Assembly (NCBI RefSeq): GCF_900111015.1
Contig: NZ_FOFS01000019.1
Location: 1-56,408 of the forward strand
Origin: Solimonas aquatica
GTDB lineage: Bacteria; Pseudomonadota; Gammaproteobacteria; Nevskiales; Nevskiaceae
DNA: 56,408 nt
Reading direction: 5' to 3'
Below the pieces are notes generated by a model that was not told where the DNA came from, made no database searches, and saw only the letters and a list, made by a program, of their open reading frames with translations. The stretch's first letter is position 1. Each line of letters opens with the position of its first letter. Made by a program: the position numbers and the translations under genes. Below are positions 7,376 to 16,369 of the stretch, piece after piece.

Positions 7376-9819
7376 GAATGCGTTCTCTTCTTGGAGGCCA
7401 GGGGGATCAGGCGCCGCGCCAGCAGCAGTGCGGACAGCAGCAGCAGGCTGAGCGTGGCGTGCAGCGGGGTGTCATAGCGGCCCAGCAGGAGCGCGCCACC
7501 TCCGCCGACATTGGTATTGGGCGTGCCGCTCACCATCACCGTGACGGTGCCGCCGGAGGAATTGCTGCGGATCTGCAGCTGGGCATCGATGCTGCCGCCG
7601 GTGGCGGGCGTGACCATCACCGTGCAGCTGGCGCCGGGCTGCAGGGTGTAAGGCGCCGCTGCGCAATCGCCGCCGCCGCTGCCACCGGTTTCCAGGGTCA
7701 GCGACGGCGGGATGAGATAGCTGCTCACGGTCAGCAGCGCCGCGCCCTCGTTGGCGATCACCAGCGCCTGCGGCTGCAGCGGCTGATTGGGCAGGCTGCT
7801 CAGCGTCATGCTGGTCGGTGAGGCCGTGAGCAGGGGCGAGCCGCTGGCCACGCCGGTGCCGTTGAGATTCAGCGGGGCCGCGGTGCCGCTGCTCAGGCTG
7901 AGGCTGAGCTGCGCGCTGCGGCTGCCGGCGGCGCTGGGTGCGAAGCGCATCGCCACCGTGCAGGAGGCGCCGGGCGCGAGGCTGCTGCCGGCCGTACAGC
8001 CGTTGCTGTCGATGATGAAGTCGCCGGCATTGCTGCCGGCCAGGCCGATGGCCGTGAGGCTGGCCGCGCTGCTGCCGGTATTGCTCAGCGTGGCGCTCTG
8101 CGTCGCGGTGCGCACGCCGACCACGGTGCTGGAGAAGCTCAGCGTGTCCGGCGACCAGCTCAAGGTCGCGCCGCCGGCCACGCCGCTGCCGGACAGCGCG
8201 GCGGTGAGCGGCGAGCCGCTGGCGTTGGAACTCAGGCTCAGGGTGCCGGCGATGCTGCCGCTGGCGCTGGGCGTGAAGCCGATCTGCAGCGCGCAGCTGC
8301 TGCCGGCCGCCAGGGACGCGCCGCAGTTGTGGCTCAGCGAGTAGTCGCTGGGACTCACGTTCAGACTGCTGATGCTCAGGCTGGCCGTGCCGCTGTTGCT
8401 CAGGGTGATGGTGCGTGCGGCGGCGGCGCTGCCCACGCCCACGCTGCCGAAGTCCAGGGTGCTGGGGCTGAAGGCCGGAATCGGCGCCGAGGCCGAGCCT
8501 GCCGTGCCGCTCAGGCTGATGGTCACCGGCGTGTTGATGGCGTTGGAGACGATCTGCACGCTGGCGGTGCGCGTGCCGCTGCTGACGCTGGGCGTGAACG
8601 TGACGTTGATGGTGCAGCTGGCGCCCACGGCCAGCGAGGTGCTGGCGGTGCAGGCGCCGCCCGGACTGGTGAAGGCGAAATCACCGGCGTTCGTGCCGGA
8701 GAGGCTCAGGCTGCTGAACTGCGCCGCCGCCGAACCGCTGTTGCTCACCGTCACCGTCTTGGCGCTGCTGCTGGTGTTCTGCGCCTGGGCAGAGAAGCTC
8801 AGGCTGCTGGCATCCACCGACAGCTGGCCGGCGGCCGAGGCCGTGCCGGTGCCAGTGAGCGTGACCGTGGACGGGCTGTGGCTGCTGTCGTTGTGGGTGA
8901 TGCTGAGGCTGGCGCTGCGCGTGCCGGTGGCGCCGGGCGTGAACTTGAGCAGCACCACGCAGGAAGCGCCGGCCGCGACACTGCCGCTGCTGCTGCAGCT
9001 GGTGCCGGTGGCGATGCTGTAGTCGCTGGCCGCCGTGCCACCGATGGCCACGCTGCTGAGGCTGAGCGCGGCCGTGCCGGTGTTGCTGAGCGTGACGGTC
9101 TGCGCGGCCGAGGCCTGTCCGACGGTGCTGGCAAAACTCAGGCTGCCGGGGGAAATCTGCGCGGTGGGCGCGCTGACTGCGGCGCCGGTGCCGCTCAGGG
9201 CCACGGACTTGGTGCCGGCCCCGGTGACCAGACTCAGCGTGCCGCTGCGCGAGCCGCTGGCCGTGGGCTGGAACTTCGTCAGCACCGTGCAGGAAGCGCC
9301 GATGGCCACGCTGCTGCCGGCGCTGCAGCTGCCGCCGCTGACGATGGCGAAATCGCTGCCGGAGATGCTGATGGAAGAGACGCTCAGGCTCACCGTGCCG
9401 CTGTTCGTCAGCGTGACGGTCTGCGAGGCGCTGCTGCTGCCCACCGAGGTGGAGGCAAAGCTCAGGCTGGTGGGCGAGACCGCGGCGGTGGCGCTGAGAT
9501 TGGGGTTGGCGATATAGGCCGCGATGTCATCAAGCTGCGTGCTGCTGAGCTTGTTGCGGAAGATCCCCATGCCGCCGGTGTTGCTGTTGATGGCACTGAG
9601 GATGGTCGAGGCGCTGTTGGCGCCGCGCTGGATCTTGTTCTTGGTGCCCGGCAGGCTGCCGTGACAGCTGGAATTGGAACAGGCGGTGCCGGCAATGCTG
9701 GAACTGGTGTACAGGGTCTTGCCGTTGCTGGCGTCGGCGGCGAGCGCCGTCTGAGGCTGGAAACAGAGACTGACGAGCAACAAACAGGCAAGCGCGGAAG
9801 CGCGATTTCTTGATGTCAT
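7372..9819 (-). CDS. Cytochrome c domain fused to HYDIN-type (choice-of-anchor D) repeats
   Basis: An 815-residue surface protein. After a signal peptide (ALACLLLVSLCFQPQTALA) comes a small cytochrome c-like domain with ACSNSSCHG near residues 47-55 and a likely Met ligand in GGMGIFRNKLSSTQLDDIAAYI. The heme motif is CX4CH rather than CXXCH. Residues about 110-745 are six or more Ser/Thr/Gly-rich Ig-like repeats of about 105 residues, each with a LSFxxTxVGxxSxxQTVTLSNTGT strand pattern and a CxxxxSLAxGASC motif, as in ASPM-SPD-2-Hydin domains. The C-terminus has a hydrophobic segment (LHATLSLLLLSALLLARRLIPLA) and basic tail, a sorting-type anchor. It is the first gene of the minus-strand operon. 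The unbiased codon frame and overlap with tlpA support it strongly. Confidence 0.85.
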   Translation of the reverse strand: MTSRNRASALACLLLVSLCFQPQTALAADASNGKTLYTSSSIAGTACSNSSCHGSLPGTKNKIQRGANSASTILSAINSNTGGMGIFRNKLSSTQLDDIAAYIANPNLSATAAVSPTSLSFASTSVGSSSASQTVTLTNSGTVSLSVSSISISGSDFAIVSGGSCSAGSSVAIGASCTVLTKFQPTASGSRSGTLSLVTGAGTKSVALSGTGAAVSAPTAQISPGSLSFASTVGQASAAQTVTLSNTGTAALSLSSVAIGGTAASDYSIATGTSCSSSGSVAAGASCVVLLKFTPGATGTRSASLSITHNDSSHSPSTVTLTGTGTASAAGQLSVDASSLSFSAQAQNTSSSAKTVTVSNSGSAAAQFSSLSLSGTNAGDFAFTSPGGACTASTSLAVGASCTINVTFTPSVSSGTRTASVQIVSNAINTPVTISLSGTAGSASAPIPAFSPSTLDFGSVGVGSAAAARTITLSNSGTASLSISSLNVSPSDYSLSHNCGASLAAGSSCALQIGFTPSASGSIAGTLSLSSNASGSPLTAALSGSGVAGGATLSWSPDTLSFSSTVVGVRTATQSATLSNTGSSAASLTAIGLAGSNAGDFIIDSNGCTAGSSLAPGASCTVAMRFAPSAAGSRSAQLSLSLSSGTAAPLNLNGTGVASGSPLLTASPTSMTLSSLPNQPLQPQALVIANEGAALLTVSSYLIPPSLTLETGGSGGGDCAAAPYTLQPGASCTVMVTPATGGSIDAQLQIRSNSSGGTVTVMVSGTPNTNVGGGGALLLGRYDTPLHATLSLLLLSALLLARRLIPLASKKRTHS

Positions 9820-10038
9820 TGTGGTCGGTGGCAGCTTGGGGGAACGGCGACGACGTTGACGGGCATGGTGACAATTCGCCGCCCTTGCGCGGTTCGGTCG
9901 CGACGGGCGGAGCGGGATTGCAGCATGACCGGTGACAGGGCCATGCTAGGTACGGAATTCTTAAAAACCCTTAAGCCCTGCGCGCCAATCCGTAGCGGTT
10001 TCTCGGGGTTTGCCCGTATCGTGCACGGATGCGTCATT

Positions 10039-10308
10039 AGGGTCTGTTGACATTCACTTTGTCCGCTGCGTTGCTGCCGCAAATCGCGCCATGCGGCGTT
10101 GCGAAACTTGGCCTTGGAACCACCAAGGCCTGCGTTTCGCGCCTTGCCTGGCGCGATTTGCGGCGCAACCCTTACGGGACGGGGCCGTTTTGACGCAGGG
10201 CGGCGTTGGCAGCCGCTGGCTTGGAATCACCAAGCGGCGCGTCTGCCGCCTTGCCCTGCGGCAAAACGACCTCCGTCGCAGCGGGCAAAGTGAATGTCAA
10301 CAGACCCT
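10039..10308. mobile_element. MITE-like element with terminal inverted repeats and two internal hairpins
   Basis: Imperfect 32-base terminal repeats (31 of 32 matching; each end begins AGGGTCTGTTGACATTCACT read inward) bound a 270-bp non-coding unit. Inside are two further long hairpins. One is built from GCCGCAAATCGCGCCA and its exact complement, with nested GCGAAAC/GTTTCGC and GGCCTTGG/CCAAGGCC. The other is built around GCCGTTTTGACGCAGGGC and its near complement. No transposase is encoded. It occupies most of the 540-bp gap between the cytochrome gene and the phosphatase gene; the remaining 220 bp upstream (9820-10038) must carry the promoter of the minus operon but no clear -35/-10 was found. 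Confidence 0.75.
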
Positions 10309-10359
10309 AGTCAGGCGCTAAGCTCGCAAGCCCGGGTTTCCCCCACTTCGCCGCCACTC

Positions 10360-10797
10360 ATGTTCAAGTCCATCCTCGTCGTCTGTACCGGCAACATCTG
10401 TCGCAGTCCGATGGCCGAGGCCTTGCTGCGCCGCGAGCTGAAGGCGAGTGGCATCGTGGTGGGTTCTGCCGGCACCGGCGCGCTGGTCGGCTGGCCGGCC
10501 GATGCGCAGGCCCTGGCGGTGGCATCGGATCACGGCCTGGACATTTCCGCGCATCGCGCGCGGCAGGCTTCAGCGGACCTGCTGGGGGCTTCCGATCTGA
10601 TTCTGACCCTGGACGAGAGCCACAGCCGCTGGCTGCACCAGCGCCATCCGCAGCTGCGCGGCCGCGTGCACAAGCTGCTCAAGTGGCAGAACGATGCCGA
10701 CGTCGAAGATCCCTTCCAGCGCCCGCGTGCGGCCTTCGAACAGGCCTGGGCCGACTGCGAGCAGGGGGTGGCGGACTGGGTGAAAAGGCTGAGCTGA
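10360..10797 (+). CDS. Low-molecular-weight protein-tyrosine phosphatase
   Basis: A 145-residue cytoplasmic phosphatase. The N-terminal P-loop is VVCTGNICRS with nucleophile Cys9 and Arg15 (CX5R), and the general-acid Asp is in VEDPF (Asp117), where most family members have DPY. Bacterial members dephosphorylate tyrosine kinases or UDP-sugar enzymes in exopolysaccharide control, or arsenate; none of these partners is adjacent. Start ATG 10360 was chosen because the family begins directly at this strand; a 22-residue extension from 10294 would overlap the MITE. It lies 54 bp upstream of miaB. Confidence 0.92.
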   Translation: MFKSILVVCTGNICRSPMAEALLRRELKASGIVVGSAGTGALVGWPADAQALAVASDHGLDISAHRARQASADLLGASDLILTLDESHSRWLHQRHPQLRGRVHKLLKWQNDADVEDPFQRPRAAFEQAWADCEQGVADWVKRLS

Positions 10798-10851
10798 CCC
10801 GTCGCTTATACTATGCGACCCGTGTCTCCTGACGGCCCGACCGCCGCCGCC

Positions 10852-12219
10852 ATGTCCGAAGCCGCAGAACCCAAAACGCCGCGCAAGCTGTACCTGATTT
10901 CCTACGGCTGCCAGATGAACGATTACGACTCGGCCAAGATGGCCGAAGTCCTGGCGGCCTCGCACGGCTATGAGCGCACCCAGCAGCCCGAAGAGGCCGA
11001 CCTGCTGCTGCTCAACACCTGCTCGATCCGCGAGAAGGCCCAGGAGAAAGTGTTCTCCGAACTCGGCCGCTGGCGCGAGTGGAAAGCGGCCGCGCCGGGG
11101 CGGGTGATCGGCGTCGGCGGCTGCGTGGCCTCGCAGGAAGGCGAGGCGCTCACCGCGCGCGCGCCCATCGTCGATATCGTGTTCGGCCCGCAGACCCTGC
11201 ACCGCCTGCCTGAGCTGCTGGACCGCACCCGCCAGACCCAGGCCCCGAGCATCGACATCAGCTTCCCCGAGATCGAGAAGTTCGACCGCCTGCCCGAGCC
11301 CAAGGCCAGCGGGCCTTCGGCCTACGTCTCGATCATGGAAGGCTGCTCCAAGTACTGCACCTTCTGCGTGGTGCCTTACACGCGCGGCGCAGAAGTGTCG
11401 CGGCCGCTGGATGATGTGCTCACCGAATGCGCGCTGCTGGTGGCGCAGGGCGTGCGCGACATCACCCTGCTGGGCCAGAACGTCAATGCGTATCGCGGCA
11501 AGATGGGCGAGAGTCGCGAACTCTGCGATCTGGCGCTGCTGATCCGCTATCTGGCGCAGCTGCCGGGCCTGGAACGCATCCGCTTCACCACCTCGCATCC
11601 GGCGGAATTCTCCGATGCGCTGATCCAGGCTTATGCCGACGAACCCAAGCTCGCCTCCTTCCTGCATCTGCCGGTGCAGTCGGGCAGCGACCGCATCCTG
11701 GGCATGATGAAGCGCGGCTATACCCGCGCGCAGTTCCTCGACAAGATCGCCCGCGTGCGCGCCGCGCGGCCGGACCTGTCGCTGTCCTCGGACTTCATCG
11801 TCGGCTTTCCCACCGAGAGCGACGAGGACTTCGTCCTGACCATGAACCTGATCGACGAGGCGCGCTTCGACTGCGCGTTTTCCTTCGTCTACAGCCCGCG
11901 CCCCGGCACGCCGGCGGCGAATCTGCGCGATGGCGTGGACGCCGACACCAAGAACCGCCGCCTGCAGATGCTGCAGGCACGCATCCGCGAGTACGACGAC
12001 GCCTTCCGCGCCGGCCTGGTCGGCAGCCGTCAGCGCGTGCTGGTGGAGAAGGCCGCGACGCGCGGCGGCGGTCAGCTGGCGGCGCGTCTGTCCAATCATC
12101 GCTGGGTGAACTTCGACGCCCCCGAGTCCCTGATCGGACAGCTGGTGGACGTGGAAATCACCGCCGCCGCCGCCAACTCCCTGCGCGGCCGCCTGCTCAC
12201 GGACCGGGTCTGCGCATGA
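10852..12219 (+). CDS. miaB: tRNA-2-methylthio-N6-dimethylallyladenosine synthase MiaB
   Basis: A 455-residue radical SAM methylthiotransferase that adds the 2-methylthio group to i6A37 of tRNAs. Domain order: UPF0004 with cluster cysteines Cys20 (SYGCQMN), Cys57 (NTCSIRE) and Cys91 (GGCVASQ); radical SAM core with CSKYCTFC (Cys165/169/172) followed by VVPYTRG; C-terminal TRAM domain from about residue 385. The ATG at 10852 puts 11 residues before [10 protein letters not shown]; an in-frame ATG at 10813 sits inside a TATACT-like -10 candidate and is less likely. It overlaps phoH by ATGA, and this head-to-tail order with phoH, ybeY and corC is standard for gammaproteobacteria. Confidence 0.96.
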   Translation: MSEAAEPKTPRKLYLISYGCQMNDYDSAKMAEVLAASHGYERTQQPEEADLLLLNTCSIREKAQEKVFSELGRWREWKAAAPGRVIGVGGCVASQEGEALTARAPIVDIVFGPQTLHRLPELLDRTRQTQAPSIDISFPEIEKFDRLPEPKASGPSAYVSIMEGCSKYCTFCVVPYTRGAEVSRPLDDVLTECALLVAQGVRDITLLGQNVNAYRGKMGESRELCDLALLIRYLAQLPGLERIRFTTSHPAEFSDALIQAYADEPKLASFLHLPVQSGSDRILGMMKRGYTRAQFLDKIARVRAARPDLSLSSDFIVGFPTESDEDFVLTMNLIDEARFDCAFSFVYSPRPGTPAANLRDGVDADTKNRRLQMLQARIREYDDAFRAGLVGSRQRVLVEKAATRGGGQLAARLSNHRWVNFDAPESLIGQLVDVEITAAAANSLRGRLLTDRVCA

Positions 12220-13220
12220 GCCCCACGCCCCGCGCGGTACAGCAGGCGCGTCAGGAACTGACGCTGGAACCCGACGAGGCGCAGCGCCTGGTCAATCTCT
12301 GCGGCCCTTTCGATGCGCACCTGCGCCAGATCGAGCTGCGCCTGGGCATCGAGATCCGCAATCGCGGCAACCGCTTCCAGCTGCTCGGCGCCAAGCGCGA
12401 CATCGCGCGCGGCGAGGCGGTGCTGCAGGAGCTGTTCAATCTCACCGGCAATGACACCGTCACCACCGAGGACGTGCATCTGGCCCTGGTGGCGCAGCTG
12501 GGCGATGAAGAGCCGCAGGACGAGGAAGAACCGCGCAGCACCCAGGGCGAGGTGGTGATCCGCGGCAAGCGCGGCGTGATCCGCGGCCGCGGCGTGCAGC
12601 AGAAGCTGTATCTGAAGAACATCGTCACCTATGACCTGAATTTCGGCATCGGCCCGGCCGGCACCGGCAAGACCTATCTGGCCGTGGCCTCCGCCGTGCA
12701 TGCGCTGGAGCGCGACCGCGTGCGCCGCATCGTGCTGGTGCGCCCGGCAGTGGAAGCGGGCGAGAAGCTCGGCTTCCTGCCCGGCGACATGGCCGAGAAG
12801 ATCAACCCGTATCTGCGCCCGCTCTACGACGCGCTCTATGAGATGCTGGGCTTTGAAAAAGTGGCGAGACTGGTGGAGAAGAACGTCATCGAAGTCGCGC
12901 CGCTGGCCTTCATGCGCGGCCGCACGCTCAATGAATCCTTCGTGATTCTCGACGAGGCGCAGAACACCAGCGTCGAGCAGATGAAGATGTTCCTGACCCG
13001 CATCGGCTTCGGCAGCGTGGCGGTGGTCACCGGCGATCTCACCCAGATCGACCTGCCCAAGCACCAGCTCTCCGGCCTGCGTCACGCGCAGAAGGTGCTG
13101 GCCGGCGTGGCCGGCATCAGCTTCACCGCCTTTCGCAAGGAAGACGTGGTGCGTCATCCGCTGGTGCAGGCCATCGTGCAGGCCTACGAGCAGCACGAGA
13201 GTCAGGAGCCGCAGGCTTGA
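12216..13220 (+). CDS. ybeZ: PhoH-family ATPase (YbeZ)
   Basis: A 334-residue PhoH-like protein. An N-terminal KH-like segment (residues 20-80, with [15 protein letters not shown]) precedes the P-loop ATPase domain: Walker A GPAGTGKT at 146-153, Walker B VILDEAQN at 243-250, and the [16 protein letters not shown] family signature. YbeZ works with the rRNA nuclease YbeY encoded next door in ribosome maturation and stress. Start ATG 12216 overlaps the miaB stop by 4 nt, and its end overlaps ybeY by 4 nt. Confidence 0.95.
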   Translation: MSPTPRAVQQARQELTLEPDEAQRLVNLCGPFDAHLRQIELRLGIEIRNRGNRFQLLGAKRDIARGEAVLQELFNLTGNDTVTTEDVHLALVAQLGDEEPQDEEEPRSTQGEVVIRGKRGVIRGRGVQQKLYLKNIVTYDLNFGIGPAGTGKTYLAVASAVHALERDRVRRIVLVRPAVEAGEKLGFLPGDMAEKINPYLRPLYDALYEMLGFEKVARLVEKNVIEVAPLAFMRGRTLNESFVILDEAQNTSVEQMKMFLTRIGFGSVAVVTGDLTQIDLPKHQLSGLRHAQKVLAGVAGISFTAFRKEDVVRHPLVQAIVQAYEQHESQEPQA

Positions 13221-13666
13221 GCCGCGCGACGGCCCCGGCGACGGATGCCATCGTCGTGCAGCGCGTCGGCGTGCCGGCCGCCGGCATTCCCAGTGCCGCG
13301 AGCCTGCGTGGCTTCGCGCTCGCCGCCCTGCCCAGACGCTACGGCGAGCTGACCATCCGCATCGTCGTCGATGCCGAAAGCCGCGCCCTGAACCATCATT
13401 ACCGTGGCAAGGACAAGCCCACCAATGTGCTGTCCTTCCAGGGCGGGCCCGGCGTGCTGGGCGATCTGGTGATCTGCGCGGACGTGGTGGCGCGCGAGGC
13501 CCGGGAACAGGCCAAGCCGGCGCGCGCGCACTGGGCGCACATGGTCGTGCATGGCTGCCTGCACCTGCAGGGTTATGATCACGAGCAGGACGCCGAGGCC
13601 CAGCGCATGGAGGCGCGGGAAATCCGAATTCTCAAAACCCTGGGTTTCGACAACCCTTATTCATGA
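13217..13666 (+). CDS. ybeY: Endoribonuclease YbeY (rRNA maturation)
   Basis: A 149-residue UPF0054 metalloprotein. The zinc motif [11 protein letters not shown] supplies His112, His116 and His122, preceded by the substrate-strand motif KPTNVLSF and [10 protein letters not shown]. YbeY takes part in 16S rRNA 3' processing and ribosome quality control. The only start that fits is TTG at 13217, inside the TTGA overlap with the phoH stop and 9 bases after AGGAG. The end overlaps the CBS-domain gene by ATGA. Confidence 0.95.
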   Translation: MSRATAPATDAIVVQRVGVPAAGIPSAASLRGFALAALPRRYGELTIRIVVDAESRALNHHYRGKDKPTNVLSFQGGPGVLGDLVICADVVAREAREQAKPARAHWAHMVVHGCLHLQGYDHEQDAEAQRMEAREIRILKTLGFDNPYS

Positions 13667-14526
13667 ACGACGACAGTAGTCTCAAGGAGCAGCAGGACGG
13701 CGGCCGCAGCCATTGGTGGCGCCGCGTCACCCAGCGTCTGGCCGGAGGCCCGCGCACCCGCGAGGATCTGCTGGGCCTGCTGCGCGATGCGCGCGAGGCG
13801 CAGCTGCTGGATGCCGATGCCATGTCGATGTTCGAGGGCATCCTGCAGACCGCCGAGCTGCACGTGCGCGATGTCATGGTGCCGCGCGCGCAGATGGTGA
13901 CCATCGAGCGCGACTGGACCCTGGCCGAAGTGCTGGACGTGGTGATCGAATCCGGTCACTCGCGCTTTCCGGTGGTGGGCGAGTCCAAGGACGAGGTGCT
14001 GGGCATCCTGCTGGCCAAGGATCTGCTGCGTTATGCGGCAGCCGTGCCCGGCGGCGGCGCGCCGGACTTCGACCTGCAGCGCCTGCTGCGTCCCGCCGGC
14101 TTCGTGCCGGAGTCCAAGCGCCTCAACGTGCTGCTCAAGGAGTTCCGCCGCAGCCGCAATCACATGGCCCTGGTGGTGGATGAATACGGCGGCGTCGCCG
14201 GCCTGATCACCATCGAGGACGTGCTGGAGCAGATCGTCGGCGAGATCGACGACGAGTACGACGAAGCCGAAGGCGCGCGCATCCTGCGCCAGGACGAGCG
14301 CCGCTATCTGGTCAGCGCCCTGACCAGCGTCGAGGAGTTCAACGCGCATTTCGGCACCAAGCTGCCCACCGGTGATTTCGACACCATCGGCGGCTATGTG
14401 CTGCATCTGTTCGGGCACATGCCCAAGCGCGGCGAAAGCGTGCAGCTGGAACGCCTGTCCTTCAATGTGCAGCGCGCCGACAAGCGCCGCGTGCACCAGT
14501 TTCTCGTCACCGTCGCCCCGGCCTGA
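13663..14526 (+). CDS. ybeX: CorC/YbeX-family CBS-domain protein
   Basis: A 287-residue cytoplasmic protein: N-terminal acidic/basic tail, a paired CBS module (first around [15 protein letters not shown], second around [20 protein letters not shown]) and the C-terminal CorC_HlyC domain ([22 protein letters not shown]). Family members are tied to Mg2+/Co2+ handling and ribosome function. The DUF21 membrane domain of longer homologues is absent, as in E. coli YbeX. It overlaps ybeY by 4 nt. In E. coli and Pseudomonas the next gene is lnt; here it is a DUF4105 protein 5 bp downstream. Confidence 0.94.
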   Translation: MNDDSSLKEQQDGGRSHWWRRVTQRLAGGPRTREDLLGLLRDAREAQLLDADAMSMFEGILQTAELHVRDVMVPRAQMVTIERDWTLAEVLDVVIESGHSRFPVVGESKDEVLGILLAKDLLRYAAAVPGGGAPDFDLQRLLRPAGFVPESKRLNVLLKEFRRSRNHMALVVDEYGGVAGLITIEDVLEQIVGEIDDEYDEAEGARILRQDERRYLVSALTSVEEFNAHFGTKLPTGDFDTIGGYVLHLFGHMPKRGESVQLERLSFNVQRADKRRVHQFLVTVAPA

Positions 14527-14531
14527 AGCCG

Positions 14532-15767
14532 ATGCGCGTGCGCGCCCCGCTGTCGGCCGTCGCGCGCCTGCTGCTGCGCGTGCTGCTGTTGCTGGGCCTG
14601 CTGCCGGCGGCGGTGCTGGCGCAGGACGGCGGCGAGGCGCCGCGCATCGCGCTGGTCACTTTCGGGCCCGGTCCCGTGTACTGGGAGCGCTTCGGCCATA
14701 ACGCGCTGCTGGTGCGTGACGAAAGCGGCGAGGCGCTGCTCTACAACTACGGTGTGTTTGATTTCGCGCAGAAGAATTTCTTTCTCAACTTCGCGCGCGG
14801 CCGCATGCAGTACCGTCTGGCGGTGCAGCGTTTCAGCGAGGCTCTGCCGCAATACGCCGCCGAGGACCGCTGGCTGCGCGTGCAGCAGCTGAACCTGACA
14901 CCCGCGCAGGCGCGGCGTCTGGCCGACTATCTGCGCTGGAACGCGCTGCCGGAAAACGCCGAGTACCACTACGACTATTTCCTCGCCAACTGCTCGACGC
15001 GGGTGCGCGACGCCATCGACATGGCCAGCGACGGGCAGCTGCGCGTGGCGCTGCAGGCGCAGGCCGCGGACAGCAGCTATCGCTTCGAAGCCACGCGCCT
15101 GATTGCGCCGGTGCTGCCGCTGGCCCTCGGCATGGACCTGATCATGGGCGCTGCCGGCGACGGCGCCATCAGCCGCTGGCAGCAGGGCTTCGTGCCCATG
15201 TCGCTGATGGAAGCGCTGCGCGGCGTGCAGCTGCGCGATGCCGAGGGCCGCGCGCGGCCGCTGATCGCACGCGAATTCGCCTTGCTGGAGGCCAGCCGCT
15301 GGGCGACGCCGGCCAGGCCCTTGCCGCTGCGCGCGCCACTGACGGCGCTGGGCCTCGGCTTTGCGCTGCTGTTGCTGGGCCTGGCGCGTCTGCGCCGGCA
15401 CACTGCGGCGCGTTATGCGGACGCGCTGCTGAGCACGCTGGCCAGCCTCAAGCTCGGGTTGATCGGTCTGGTGATGCTGGCGGTGTGGACGCTCACCGAT
15501 CACTGGGTGATGTGGGCCAATCACAATCTGCTGCTGTTCAATCCGCTTTATCTGCTGCTGCTGCCCACGCTCTGGCGCCGCCGCCGCCCGGACTGGCAGC
15601 CGGCGCGCTGGGCCGCTCGCCTGAGCCTGCTGCTGGCGCTCGCGGGTCTGGCCGCGCTGCTGTGGCTGGCGCTGCCGGGCGCGCAGCAGAACCTGCCCTG
15701 GATCGCCGCCGTGCTGCCGCTGCAGCTGGTGCTGGCCTGGTGGCTGCGGTCTGCGGCTCGCGCATGA
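14532..15767 (+). CDS. DUF4105 (Lnb N-terminal periplasmic domain) membrane protein in the lnt position
   Basis: A 411-residue inner-membrane protein. A signal peptide or anchor (LLLRVLLLLGLLPAAVLA, residues 13-30) leads to a periplasmic DUF4105 domain with WERFGHNALLV (His56) and the conserved YDYFLANCSTRVRD (Cys154), suggestive of a papain/NlpC-like Cys-His pair. After about residue 260 there are four to five hydrophobic helices (for example ALGLGFALLLLGLARL, LGLIGLVMLAVW, LLLLALAGLAALLWLAL). DUF4105 is the periplasmic domain of the Bacteroides lipoprotein N-acyltransferase Lnb. It sits directly after ybeX, where lnt normally is, and overlaps maf by 4 nt. Lipoprotein N-acylation here is inference; whether lnt exists elsewhere cannot be seen. 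Confidence 0.85.
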   Translation: MRVRAPLSAVARLLLRVLLLLGLLPAAVLAQDGGEAPRIALVTFGPGPVYWERFGHNALLVRDESGEALLYNYGVFDFAQKNFFLNFARGRMQYRLAVQRFSEALPQYAAEDRWLRVQQLNLTPAQARRLADYLRWNALPENAEYHYDYFLANCSTRVRDAIDMASDGQLRVALQAQAADSSYRFEATRLIAPVLPLALGMDLIMGAAGDGAISRWQQGFVPMSLMEALRGVQLRDAEGRARPLIAREFALLEASRWATPARPLPLRAPLTALGLGFALLLLGLARLRRHTAARYADALLSTLASLKLGLIGLVMLAVWTLTDHWVMWANHNLLLFNPLYLLLLPTLWRRRRPDWQPARWAARLSLLLALAGLAALLWLALPGAQQNLPWIAAVLPLQLVLAWWLRSAARA

Positions 15768-16369
15768 GCGCCGCGCCGCAGCTGATTCTGGCCTCTGCCT
15801 CGCCGCGTCGCGCCGAGCTGCTGCGCCAACTGGGCCTGCGCTTCGTGGTGCACCCGGCCGATGTGCCGGAACGGGTGCAGCCCGGCGAGGCGGCCGCCGC
15901 CTACGCGCGGCGCATCGCGCTGGAAAAGGCCCGCGCCGGCTGGCAGCAGGCGCAGGCGCGCGGCGATGCGAGCCTGCCGGTGCTGGGCGCGGATACCGAT
16001 GTGGTGCTGGACGGCCGCATTCTCGGCAAGCCGCGGGACCGGCAGGACGCGCTGGCGATGCTGGCGGCGCTTTCGGATCGCGAACATGAGGTGTATTCGG
16101 CGGTGGCGCTGAAGCGTGGCGCGCAGGAAGCGCTGGCGCTGAGTGTCACGCGCGTGCGTTTCGCGCGGATCGGCAGCGCGCAGGCGCAGGCCTACTGGGA
16201 CAGCGGCGAGCCTCTCGGCAAGGCCGGTGCCTACGCAATTCAGGGGCTGGGCGCGCTGTTCGTGCGCGAGATCACGGGCAGCTACAGCGGCGTGGTGGGT
16301 TTGCCCCTGCACGAAACTGCCGCGCTTCTGGAACAATTCGACATCCACCTTCTCGCCACGCCGACATGA
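15764..16369 (+). CDS. maf: Maf-family nucleoside triphosphate pyrophosphatase
   Basis: A 201-residue Maf/YhdE protein that hydrolyses non-canonical or dTTP/UTP-type nucleotides to monophosphates. Signatures: LILASASPRRAELLRQLG at the N-terminus, VLGADTDVVLDGRILGKP (active-site Asp region), HEVYSAVAL, and KAGAYAIQGLGALFV with GSYSGVVGLPL at the C-terminus. It overlaps the DUF4105 gene and rng by 4 nt each. The maf-rng-yhdP order is conserved in gammaproteobacteria. Confidence 0.95.
   Translation: MSAAPQLILASASPRRAELLRQLGLRFVVHPADVPERVQPGEAAAAYARRIALEKARAGWQQAQARGDASLPVLGADTDVVLDGRILGKPRDRQDALAMLAALSDREHEVYSAVALKRGAQEALALSVTRVRFARIGSAQAQAYWDSGEPLGKAGAYAIQGLGALFVREITGSYSGVVGLPLHETAALLEQFDIHLLATPT

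Noticed and set aside
10813-10851. Upstream start for miaB
   Set aside because: The ATG at 10813 overlaps a TATACT-like box and lacks a ribosome site; the start at 10852 gives the usual short N-terminus.
11427-12215. Upstream extension of phoH inside miaB
   Set aside because: The extension is an out-of-frame reading of miaB; the ATGA overlap at 12216 gives the family-typical start.
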